Notes under the pieces: generated by a model
The model's database searches: none
The model's input: only the letters and a program-made list of their open reading frames with translations
Told to the model about the DNA's origin: nothing
Program-made: the position numbers and the translations under genes
NCBI GenBank assembly: GCA_946406115.1
Contig: OX291545.1
Location: forward strand, 29,321,153 to 29,385,152
DNA from: Apoda limacodes
Taxonomy: Eukaryota; Arthropoda; Insecta; Lepidoptera; Limacodidae
Direction: 5' to 3'
DNA length: 64,000 nucleotides
Shown here: piece after piece, positions 1 through 10,300 of the stretch
Numbering within the stretch: position 1 is the stretch's first letter
How the letters are laid out: every line of letters begins with the position of its first letter

Positions 1-399
1 ATGGCATATTCATATGATAGAACAGGAACTAAAGTAAAACAAGTGGTTCTAAATTTTTATTGAAATTAAAAAAAAATCGCTTTTATTTTTTATGGTTTTT
101 AACACAGTCACCGAAAAGAAGTAAAAAAATTGTACTTATTCCTATATTTTTAATGGAATGAACTTTGATTAAGTTTTTTTAAAGAATTGCTCACATATTT
201 TGTATGTTATCGCAGTTTTTATAACTGACCCGCTTTCTTTGCGGCCCAGAATCACGATTTGATCAGATAACATTAATTGACTCAGTTCGGGGTGAAAAAA
301 AAATATTTCACGTATAATTTTAGTTTATTGTCTCTTGTTGGGCACAATAGGGTGCACACCAGTTGAAGCGTTAATCATAACATGTCACATCGTAGGTAC
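1..399. other. AT-rich stretch with no recognised gene
   Basis: The stretch is AT-rich with scattered stops in all frames. I recognise no coding region or repeat family here. It ends at the perfect palindrome described next. Confidence 0.5.
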
Positions 400-465
400 A
401 TCTTTATATTTATCAAAGAGCATATACTAACTAGTAGGTATATGCTCTTTGATAAATATAAAGAT
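400..465. repeat. Perfect 27-bp inverted repeat (hairpin)
   Basis: Bases 400-426 are the exact reverse complement of 439-465, with a 12-base spacer at 427-438. Transcribed from either strand this would fold into a long perfect hairpin. The arms read through TATCAAAGAGCATATA on the left. It could be a miniature inverted-repeat relic, a replication-derived palindrome or, less likely, a small-RNA precursor. Confidence 0.85.
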
Positions 466-619
466 ATTTTTTACCAGGATTTTCTTCCACGTTCCATTTT
501 ATTCACGTCTTTGCCTTCACCATATTTTCTCAATCTTTGTCAGTACCACTCAGTTCTCTTTCTTTCACACCGTAACGCTTCCGTAACACACTATTTCTAG
601 ACAAAAGAGTGACAGTAAA

Positions 620-774
620 TGTCTCATTTTGTTCTTTCCAAGTATAAGTATCCCTAAAAATTTTAGTGTCATGTTCTACGATCACTAACAGAAGCCATAA
701 CAATCATTTTGTATTTATACAAACCTGCTAACCTACACAAAATAATCCGAGTAACTGTGTTTTCGGTTTATCAT
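620..774 (+). repeat. Left part of an old dispersed repeat
   Basis: This stretch resembles 26340-26525: both contain the series TCCCTAAAAA, TTTTAGTG and GTAACTGTGTTTTC-like blocks in the same order. The repeat resumes at 2817 after an insertion. The second copy at 26.3 kb lacks the insertion and so serves as an empty site. Confidence 0.6.
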
Positions 775-830
775 AAAAATCGGCCAGGTGCGATTCGGAC
801 TCGCGCACGAAGGGTTCCGTACCATTATTT

Positions 831-2411
831 ATTATTTATTTTTATTTTGTAATTTGGGTGACCAACATGAAAAATACTAATACAATGATCGAAAATCTAG
901 CGTAAGTTTTACAATCTGAGTATATGTAGCATGCAATATGTTACAATTCTCTAATATAATCATAAAATTAAATTAAAAAATAATAATAGATAAGGTAATG
1001 ATTAAATTTAGTAGAAACGTCAAAAACAATAAAATTTAAAAACAAATGTCAAATTAAATAAACTCAACAATACTATAAAACTAACAAGTATATTGTAAAT
1101 GTGATAAATTAAAATAAAGCAATAATATAATATTAGATAAAAAAAAATATGATTTTTCTAATGTACTTACATAATAAATGTGGCTCAATGTCAAAAAAAA
1201 ATTAAAACATAATATCACATCTCAAATTTGTTATTAAAAATTATAAATATAACTTGGTTAAGTGATACTACAATAATAGTAAACCAACCAATAATAAACC
1301 ATTTCCTTTTTTTTTTTTATTTTTTTATAAATTTTTTATAGTGGGAAGGTCAGGACATGAGAATGTCCTTATTATCTGTGATTTAAATTTAGGCAAAGAG
1401 TCATTAAAAATATCAATCAAAAAGCTTCTGCACATAGGACTGAAAGGAGAATAAAAACCTACGTTAGTTCTTGAATGTTTAATATTGAATGGACAGTATC
1501 TTCCAATTCTCGGCAAAATAGAGGGCACAGATAAGTAAAGCATTGACAGTTGAAGTGGTGTATCCAGTGCACCATTAGTTAACTTATGTAGATATAAAAG
1601 ATCTAATTATAGCCTTCTATCTTTTAATGAGCACATGTTGAAGTGTTTAAGCCTATCTTTATATGAATGTATTTTATTAGTTAAATTGCAATGAAAAGTA
1701 AAGTGCCCAAGAAACCTTTTTTGTACTGATTCTATTCTTTTCTTGTAAACTTCGTAATGTGTGTTCCAGACTACGCTGCTGTACTCAAGGATACTACGGA
1801 CTAGAGCATTAAATAGAATTATTTTGGTTTTGGTCTTTATAAAATCTTTTGTACTGCGATTCAAGAAACCCCATGTTCTAAAAGCTTTATAGACAATATC
1901 CTCGATATGGATATTAAATTTTAATTTATTATCAATAAATACCCCTAAATCACGGATGTACTGAGTTTCAAAAAGGCAATCTTTTATTTTATACTCTGTT
2001 TTTAGTACTGTTTTATTTCTTGAAAAATGAACAACAAAACATTTACTGATATTAATTTTCATATCATTTTGAGAACACCACTCATCTAATCTGTTTAGAT
2101 CGTCTTGAACTAGGGTCGCTTCGAGTTGTGAATTAACCAGTCTTGACAATTTAAGATCATCAGCAAACAAGTAAGCTCTTGAATTCAGACAACATTGACT
2201 AATGTCATTAATAAAAATATTAAATAATATCGGGCCTAAGTGAGATCCCTGTGGCACACCAGAATACGATTTGTAAGGCTTTGAAGTGTATCCGTTATCT
2301 ACTACAGTACATCCGCGGTCACACAAATACGACTGGAACCACTTTAGTAGATTTCCACCAATGCCGTAAATACGAAGTTTTTGTAAAAGCAGCTCAAAAG
2401 GCACCGTGTCA
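831..2411 (-). mobile_element. 5'-truncated LINE (CR1/Jockey-like)
   Basis: This is the 3' portion of a non-LTR retrotransposon on the minus strand, nested in the dispersed repeat. On its own strand it begins abruptly inside the reverse transcriptase at an FDTVP motif, near 2411. It ends in an A-rich tail, seen as a T-rich tract after 831. The 3' untranslated part is about 831-1324 and is very AT-rich. Such 5' truncation is the usual outcome of LINE insertion by target-primed reverse transcription. Confidence 0.75.
1325..2411 (-). pseudogene. LINE reverse transcriptase, C-terminal part, one nonsense codon
   Basis: The product is an RNA-directed DNA polymerase that copies its own element RNA. 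From position 2404 one frame runs 265 codons to a TAA at 1607-1609 and then continues in the same frame to 1325, so a single nonsense change separates the two open parts. Motifs in order are KLRIYGIGG at residues 9-17, GVPQGS at 49-54, the catalytic FADD at 80-83, and a LGVFID block further on. The N-terminal reverse transcriptase motifs and the endonuclease are missing because of 5' truncation. It sits wholly inside a dispersed repeat and has no host role. Confidence 0.8.
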
Positions 2412-2816
2412 AATTATCTATAAAAACGTCGAAAAATCACGTTTGTTGTATGGGAGCCCCCTTTAAATATTTGTTTTATTTCAATTTAATTATTTATTTT
2501 TAAAGTGAATATATAACTAAATATTCTATGAATATTTCAAGCGTCTACCTGTTGCCGTTATCAATATCGAGAAAAATAAGCAAAAAATCACGTTTGTTGT
2601 ATGGGAGCCTCCTTAAATATTTATTTCTCTTCTGTTAGTATTTGTTGTTATAGCGGCAACAGAAATACATCTTCTGTGAAAATTTCAACTGTCTAACTAT
2701 CACGGTTTATGAGATACAGCCTGGTGACAGACGGACAGACGGACGGACGGACACGGACAGCGGAGTCTTAGTAATAGGGTCCCGTTTTCTACCCTTTGGG
2801 TACGGAACCCTAAAAA

Positions 2817-3076
2817 TGGTGTACCTGCTCGTATGTTCAGTCGGCTAAAAGAAACCCTACTGCATTTTAAAGCCTTCAATATAAAAAAATTGTACATGCA
2901 ATCAAACGTGGCTAAACCGTGTGGCATTGCATGATTTCATACGATACTATGGTTTGTGTTATTCTATCGATGATAGGTATTACTATACTGATATTAGTTT
3001 TATCATATCAATGTTTAATAGACCGAGGTTAGTTTTGTGCTACCAATGTTAATAGACCGTAGTTAGTTTTATCCAT
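2817..3076 (+). repeat. Right part of the old dispersed repeat, with short tandem motif
   Basis: This continues the repeat interrupted at 775. It matches 26530-26960, including ACTGCATTTTAAAGCC, CAAACGTGGC and CCGTGTGGCATTGCATG-like blocks. It ends in two to three imperfect copies of a motif built on GTTAGTTTTAT and AATAGACCGTAG. The copy at 26.7 kb has more copies of that motif. Confidence 0.65.
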
Positions 3077-3125
3077 AGCGAACTGGACAGCAAATTTATT
3101 GCCAGCCGTGAAAAAATATGGTCGC

Positions 3126-3274
3126 AAAATTGAGACAGAGACGATGAGAACATATGGTGTCTTGTCCGGGACTGCGCAATAGGCTGACGAAATTGGTCAC
3201 ACTGTAGAAAGAGACAAAAATTTACATCTCATAGACAAGACACCATACGTTCGCTTCGTCTCTGTCTCAATTTT
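3126..3274. repeat. Short element with 41-bp terminal inverted repeats
   Basis: Arms 3126-3166 and 3234-3274 are inverted copies with about four mismatches in 41 bases. They share AAAATTGAGACAGAGACG at the outer end and TATGGTGTCTTGTC at the inner end. The 67-base middle has no coding potential. This is the shape of a miniature inverted-repeat transposable element. Confidence 0.75.
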
Positions 3275-3613
3275 AGTACAGATTACAGAATTGACACTTT
3301 GACAAATTTTCAAACAAAATACAAAATAAAAGTTTTATACTCTTATTTAATCCTTATCAACATCATTATCCTCATCAAAACCCTGTTCACACAAATGTGC
3401 TTCAATATCTTTAACATAGATTCTCTTTCTAGCATGCTTTTGGATTACATGTCGCAGCGAAATAGACAGTACTCTTACTATGTTGACAGAATCGCCATAC
3501 TGTTTTTATTTTCACGAAGTGAAATTTTCACTTATTTCGACACGGATTTTCTACAGTAACCTTGTACCGTCACACTGATCCTTTGCAATTAAAAAAATAA
3601 ATGCCACAAGCAA
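3275..3613. other. No recognised gene
   Basis: An 86-codon open frame beginning at 3299 has low-complexity, AT-driven content (rich in I, L, F, Y) and matches no family I know. I treat it as chance. Confidence 0.5.
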
Positions 3614-3742
3614 ATCGATACAGGGTGCATCCTCTTACAGACCAACGATATATAAAATCGATACAGGGTGCATCCTCTTACAGACCAACGATATATAAAA
3701 TCGATACAGGGTGCATCCTTTTACAGACCAACGATATATAAA
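3614..3742 (+). repeat. Three tandem copies of a 43-bp unit
   Basis: The unit starts ATCGATACAGGGTGCATCC and ends CAACGATATATAAA. Copies begin at 3614, 3657 and 3700. The first two are identical and the third differs by a C-to-T change, so the expansion looks recent. Confidence 0.9.
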
Positions 3743-3781
3743 TGGTTCCTTTTATAAACTTTACAGTAATTTTAAATTACA

Positions 3782-4025
3782 TCCAGAAATATTTTTAATT
3801 ATTTTAGAATGTCAATCGATTTATTTGATGAACTCCTACGTGATGTAGGCCCATATATCAGATACAAGAAACGTCATTTCGAAAATCAGTATCAGTACCA
3901 GTACCAGATGATCTGCCTTCAGTCTTCCGATAATAATGACAGTGTCGGCGACCTCATGAGACACGTCGCGCCTGCGGTGTCTCTGCTGTCAATGGCGAGA
4001 AAAACCGCGCGCGATGTGCTAAGAC
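3782..4025 (+). pseudogene. PIF/Harbinger-like transposase relic (N-terminal part)
   Basis: The frame reads FNYFRMSIDLFDELL and then VGPYI. Upstream-of-core Harbinger transposases commonly read YFRMS...FDELL...V.P.I here, so a HARBI1/PIF-type origin is likely. The remaining ~50 residues (with a QYQYQYQ run) do not match the nuclease core, so any catalytic part is gone. The frame is cut by the element starting at 4026. If that element and one target copy are removed, the frame would stop after two more codons at the TAG in 6245-6247. A small unrelated host ORF cannot be excluded. Confidence 0.45.
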
Positions 4026-6234
4026 TAGGGATTACAATCCCGCGGGATTGATATGTTTGAAATTATGTTATGAAATCAAATTGAAACTACAGATTATTGT
4101 CTGAAAATCAACTTTTATTAAACATTTCTTACATTAAGCAACAGAAAATTATTTAGTTATCAGTTTTCTTAGTTTCATCTTTAAATGTTTGGCATTGTTT
4201 ATTTATTTTTGTTTTGCCCTTACTCCTAATAACAGTTTTATATTTTTAATTCAGTCACAACTTTCTCTAAGATGCTACTATGAACTATGATATTAACCTA
4301 TGGTGATGATAACTTTTTAAAATACGCTCTTAAGAAGCAAATGAATGAAAAATATATGAACGCCGGACGGTGAATACGAAAACAAAACACTTGTCATCTA
4401 CAGAAAGACGTGCGCAGGCGCAGCGCAGTGCCATTTGGGTCAGGCCGTAATTTTTGCCACATAAAGTATAACCTAAGTCTCCGCTTCTTTTTTCTTGACA
4501 ATTAAAATTAGTAGATATATCTCAACCACAGCATTGTATTTCCGAATAAATGGTGATCTACAGCAACTGAAGATTTTTATAATAAATTTGGAGAGTTATT
4601 CGATACTTTTAAAAAAAAATTACGAAATTTTCATGAAAATCGCTAATCCGCTTTGGTAGGGGTTCACTTCGAGCATCGGTAAAATTAAAAATATATACAT
4701 TTTCGATAAACTGTTTGATTTAACGTTGTGAAATAATAGTTACTTAGCCCCCTTTTAAATATCGTATCGTGTTTCCTAAGAAAGTACATTATTATTTTAT
4801 GTACGATAGCGTACATAAAATAAAAATTGAATAAAGCCTTTTTTTGCGCTATTTTTATTGCGCAACTATAATCTGCCCATTTGTGGCATTTAACATTAGC
4901 AGTATTTTTATTCTGAGTAGTGGCAACACCAAAGTACGTATCTCTATGGCCAATTAGGCAACAGCGGCCTTATTTTTGCCAGTTCGATGTCAACGTTCGG
5001 AGTGCAAGGTGTCACATTTTTCGCGGAGTGCGTTTTTTGAGATTTCAAGATAAGTTTTAAATTAATATCTGTTATTGATATTGTGCACTATTAAGTAAGG
5101 CGTGTTTAATATTTCAAGATTAAATTAATTAAAAAAAAGAGCTTATTCATCGAGTTATTAAAAAAATAAAATGACATTATGCCACTTTGCGATACCAGTG
5201 GCGTAGAATTTGCGCCACTTTTTATTGCGCTACCGAAAAAAGGTGTATGCACACACTGGTTTGCGGTTTCTGGGCGTAATTTTTCTATGTAAGGTCAACC
5301 AAGTGGACCACAATAAAAATATTTAAAAGTGAAGTTGTCAATCAAATCCAATGACATCTCTTACGATTTGGCATTTGAAATGAAAATGATTCCACGGCAC
5401 TTACCATTAAAATTAAACCATACCAAAAATTATTGATTATTTAGTAATTAAAAATTTAAACTGATATTTGGTGTTTTTTTTTAATATCGTTAAAAGTATT
5501 AATGATAATAATAAATACTATTTCTCTTCATGATATTAAAGGATTAAAATTGATATTAAAAAGGATGAAGGATTATTATTAAAAGAATTATATTAATATC
5601 ACTAAGATTAATAAAAAAGAGCAATATAGAAAAAGTAATATTAAGCTGGGTGCAAGTTTATTTTGTTCTTATCTACCTAGCTATGACGCAAATCCTGAGG
5701 CTTATTAAGTAGGTACTGTTAGGTAATTATACTACTACTGTATAAACTTTGTGACTTATTGCTTTATAATGTATTATGTTTTCTAACATTGTTTCGTTTC
5801 TTCTTTCCTCATTTCGAAATGAAAAGTAGAGTGCTTAACTCGGATGAAACAACACATGAACTATTGGCGCTCTCACGTCTTTAGAGCGCCAAAATATTAT
5901 CTTATTTGCAATGGTTTCTATTTATTCCTCGGATTTACTATTATGGATTTTTAAAAAAAAATTTTGATGTGAAATCACTCAATGTGTACGCACCTTAACT
6001 ATTTGGCCGGTCCGTTTTGCGTCACTACGCAACCGTCTCGTTGCGCTATTTGTGGCAAAATCTACGGCCTAACCCATTTATGAACAACTGAAACGTCGCA
6101 CTCGTGCTACTCGCGATTTACGCGAATTTTTAGCGCCAAATTTTCAAATTTTTCGCACTTTAAAGGTACAGATTAATTAAAGCAGCGGGATCCCGCGGGA
6201 TTCGTGATCCCGTTTTGCGGGATTGCAATCCCTA
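4026..6234. mobile_element. hAT-like DNA element with 8-bp target duplication
   Basis: The left end starts TAGGGATTACAATCCCGC. The right end, read in reverse complement, starts TAGGGATTGCAATCCCGC, one mismatch in 18. The identical octamer GCTAAGAC lies just outside both ends (4018-4025 and 6235-6242), a textbook target-site duplication. Eight-base duplications and TAGGG termini are typical of hAT elements. No transposase frame is visible, so this is a non-autonomous copy. Most of its length is a second, inner inverted-repeat element. Confidence 0.8.
4437..6075. mobile_element. Inner element with ~27-bp inverted repeats, nested in the hAT-like copy
   Basis: The left end 4437-4463 starts GGGTCAGGCCGTA and continues to TTTTGCCACA. 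The right end 6049-6075 is its near inverted copy, starting GGGTTAGGCCGTA in reverse complement. ATTT flanks both ends (4433-4436 and 6076-6079) and may be a 4-bp target duplication. The interior is AT-rich with no long frame. I cannot assign a superfamily. Confidence 0.6.
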
Positions 6235-6589
6235 GCTAAGACGTTAGCTGATATTGATGAACTAGCTTATTCACACGTGGACTTTTTAATTTTAACTGTT
6301 TATGGTTTTACCTACAAAATATCGGAATTCCTATAACAATTTTAATCCTCAATATTGCACTCTAGGCGATAATGTTCCAAGAAACGGGAAATATGTCAAT
6401 TTAAATATTCAACCTAAAGGTCAAATACCAATTTTTATGAACTTAGCAAAAAACTGACTTATTCACGTAAAAATGAACCTCCAAAACCCTCTAGAAGTTC
6501 ATTTTCCAAAAAAAGATGAAACACGTCGTTCTTAGTTTTTTAACCTAAAGGCCAATTTTCATATAGTTTTTATCAAACGTAGGGGATTA

Positions 6590-7115
6590 ATTTTATAAAA
6601 CTACTTTTTTAAGGGCTCGCCTACGTTATAACATGAACCTCTGTACAAAATTTCATGTATCTTGAGTCCCAGTAGTTTCGGCTGTGCGTTAATACACCAG
6701 TCAGTCAGTTTACTGTTTTGTATACGTAGCTCAACCCGCCCTCATATCGGTGTAGGACTTTAACGGCAACTTTTCAATAATAGAAAAAAAACCGACTCAC
6801 TCTTGACGTTTTCAAGTAGCCTATGTCCTTCACCAAGACTCCAACTATCTCCATGCCAAATTTGTCCGCGGTTCCACACGCTCCAAATTCCATTATTGGT
6901 GTAGGATTTCACTCCTCAATTATAGAGAAAAATTAATTCACACTTTAAGTTTTTAAGTAGCCTATGTCCTTTCTTGGGACTCAAACTATCTCTATGTCAA
7001 ATTTCATCTTAATCGGTACAACGGTTTAAGCGTGAAGAGGTGACAGATAGACAGACAAACAGACACACAGAGTTACTTTTGCATTTATAATATTATGGAC
7101 TAGTATGGATTTGAG
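6590..7115 (+). repeat. RTE-like dispersed repeat 3' tail
   Basis: The stretch has two partial repeats of an AAGTAGCCTATGTCCTT / CCAAATTT module. It then has an ACAGACAAACAGACACACAG run and ends TTTATAATATTATGGACTAG followed by TATGGAT. This ending is common to RTE-type retroposon tails in Lepidoptera. No coding remains here. Confidence 0.6.
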
Positions 7116-7379
7116 TGCTAACGTCAGTCGTGCGTAGCTGTGTCAATTTTTAGAAATCCTTTTCAAGCCGGAACATTTTACCGTACAATCCCGTTAACCC
7201 CGGGTCGAACCCAAGAGTTGGGAGCCCTAGGTGAAATATTGCGATAGAACACAACGCATGCGTGCGAGCGTTCTTTGTTACATTCAGGCAGTGCTCTGAG
7301 AGCCGTACGGTCAAAAAGACCTAGAGACAGTTTGTGTTTCTAAGGACAATCAGACTGGGACAGTTTTGGTGTATTCAAA

Positions 7380-10300
7380 ATGATTCTGAAATTAAAAAAG
7401 ACAATAAATGACGATAAGTAAGTAACAAAGTTTTTATACTTAGTAAGTATACAATAAGTGTTTGTGACTTAGATATAGGATAATAGATAATACCAATAAA
7501 CGACTAGACAGTGGAAACTACCTAAAAGTAAGTACGTGTAAGTACGTGACCTTGGGTTGTCCTCCGGCCGTCTTCAGGACGTCCGAGAGAAATCGGGCTC
7601 GCCGCATGTTTTCATTTTATTTTCCCACTGAGTTATAATTTGCGTAGAAATCATAACTCAGTGGTTTTTCTGGTATTGACGGCATTTTTCCATTTCACTA
7701 GCATAGCAGTGGGCTTTTCCTATTACTCTACTGCTTGTTTGTGGGTCTGTATCTCTGTCTGTCCGTATGTCAAGGCTATCTAGCTCGTAATCGGAATACA
7801 CACCATATATTTATGTATCGTAATTTAAACGAAGTTTACGAAAACTTTTAAGATCAAATCAAAAGAGTATTTAATAAAATTACAAAAACAATACGAGAAT
7901 ATTATCTACTTGGAATGTATCGGAACTTCTGTAGCAAGGAGATTACATAATTTCCCTTATTAAATATTTTTATCTTGTTATATTTTAACAGTAGACAGTA
8001 GTTAGAAGAAAAAAAGGTAACTAGTATAGGGAGCCCCCGTTATTGGCATACTCTAGGTAGGGTAGACTGGGTACAGTTGTGACGAGTTTAGTTTGTTCGC
8101 CAATAATTTTGTTAATTTACCGGTTAGCTGGGAGAAAAGTAACTTGAGTCCTAATTTGAGCACTTGTCAACGTAAAAATACTACAATATTGACACTTAAT
8201 ACGCTGTATTAGTCAAAGAACCAAATTAGAAATAAAAGGGAAAGTGTCACAATTGGCCTCACCCTAAGGACGGTTGTGACAGTAGTTGGGGTCGGTAGTA
8301 ACAGGCAGAAATATACACCAACAAGTTTCATAATGATTTTTATTGTTCGAAGTATGTAACATTATCTTAGAAATATGTAATGTAGTGAAATATACAACAT
8401 AATCTACTAAACGAAGTTAACATTCATATAGCAAATGAACTAAAATCTGCAATTATTTCCATTCTCATAATTAATAGGGCACTGTAACAAAAAATGTAAT
8501 TATGACCCGCGTTTTTGAAATCAGTCAAAATGTAAACTAAACTGACTTTACCGTAACTATGACAACGTCCTTTACAAATATTCCTAAACTGTTACATCTA
8601 TTATTATTTTAAAAGTTTTCTTAGAATCAGTCAAAACTGGAAAAAGTTTTATTATATTTTAACATAAACAGTTCATAATACAGAAAAAATAAGTATTTAT
8701 GAATGTATGAACATACTGAGATCTACTCAGATTCATCATCACAGTTGTGACAAATGTAATGGTGACTATCACCTGCGCATTCTGCGTGGGGCCAGAGCCC
8801 AAATGTCGCTTAGCACTGGATCTATTTTTCGCCAGCCCTACTTTCCATAAAGAAGTCCCGCGTTTTACTTCTTCGTAAGCATTTTCATATTAACTAATCA
8901 GACCGCCCTATCCCTAGAGATCTAATGACTTACTTACTTTTAAGTAAGGTTTGCATGATATATAATTGAATGTTGCCGAGCAGGGGATGTAAAAACGCAT
9001 TTACAGACGTATGCCTAATGTAAATCAATATATTTTCAGGACTCATATAATTGGTGGTGAAGATCAAAAGTTCTGCTGCAATGGTATTAAAGGATCTTTG
9101 ATATTTGGAATTATCATGTCGGTAAGTACCTATACTAACACGACTCGAATGGAACTACCTATGTAACTTTTAAGTTTAACAAAACAGATGCTTTTGCGAA
9201 GAGGGGGGGGGGGGGGTGTGTCTCGATACAAATTCGTTATTTTTGCTCTATAGACATATTTAGGTACATAGACACCAACTTCTAAGCTGTAATTCAGATC
9301 AGATTTTTAGAAATAAGTAACTATTTTTACCTTTTTAGTGCGTCTTTTTTGCCGGTTGTTTTTTTTTTTTAAATAAGAATAAAGAGAATATCACTCATAG
9401 TTCTCTAAACAAAAGCCCAAAAATAGAGTGTAATTTTTTTTTTCTACATGTTTTTATTGCCAAATTATTATAATATTAGCAAATTCCCTTAATTAAGGTT
9501 TAAAATATAAACTTATATTTTTTCACGTCAAAAAGTGAACTCAGGGCTGTAACAAAATTAATCAAATTCTTACAAACTTAACTCGTTCGGGTCTGCCATC
9601 ACCTTAATGATGGTACGGATCTTGACTAATTTTTATCTATCATTTCAGATTGTATCTGGATTTGGACTACTGGTCTGCATTGGTCTATTATTGGTCATGG
9701 GCTTACATACACCGCATGGCTTTCGATGTGGTGTAATAGATAACGAAACTGAAACTGAATTTGATATTAACGAATTATCGTTCAATGAAAAAATATTCTA
9801 CACAATCATAAGATATAACATAAACGTAGAAAATTGGCTGCTCTTATTTCTCTTGGACTTTACGTTCTGTGCATATCTGGCTAACGGAGCTTCTAAGGTA
9901 TGTGTTAAAAAATAATACCTAATTGTAATTAGTAGTAAGTATTTCTACTGCGCATTGTATCCAAGAATGTTTAGTTAGGTTTAGGAAATGAGGAAAATAT
10001 AAAACTTTACCCTTGAATTTGTTGGAAATGTGTCGTATATACCTACAGAAATCACAAATTGTTTAATATTTTAAGTGTGTCTGGTCAGACTCACTATCTT
10101 ATAAAGGTCCGGTGCAAATTGCAATTACAGTCTTCATCTGATAAGTCCGAATACACGCGGCTCAATAGACAAATTTCGAAAGCCATGCGACGCGATATAC
10201 GCAACTTAAAAATCCGCTTAGAAGAGGCTACAGAGCGAAATAGAGGCTCGAAAGTGTTTTGCCAGGGATCTGTCTATTGGGCAACGACAGTTGACAAAGC

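Larger units (their letters stand above)
775..2816 (+). repeat. Lepidopteran CCGGCC-type dispersed repeat, split by a LINE
   Basis: The head, about 775-830, has the pattern CGGCCAGGTGCGATTCGG followed by AGGGTTCCGTACC. The tail, about 2412-2816, has GTTTGTTGTATGGGAGCC, a run of GGACGGACGG and then GGGTACGGAACCCTAAAAA. AGGGTTCCGTAC at the head and GTACGGAACCCT at the tail are inverted copies. The intact copy at 43142-43602 runs straight from the head to the tail, so about 1.6 kb of LINE sequence has been inserted here. Confidence 0.75.

Noticed and set aside
9607..9915. 102-codon frame with its own ATG as a separate gene
   Set aside because: Bases before 9649 are intron and those after 9897 are past a GTATGT donor; the coding part is exon 3 of gene A.
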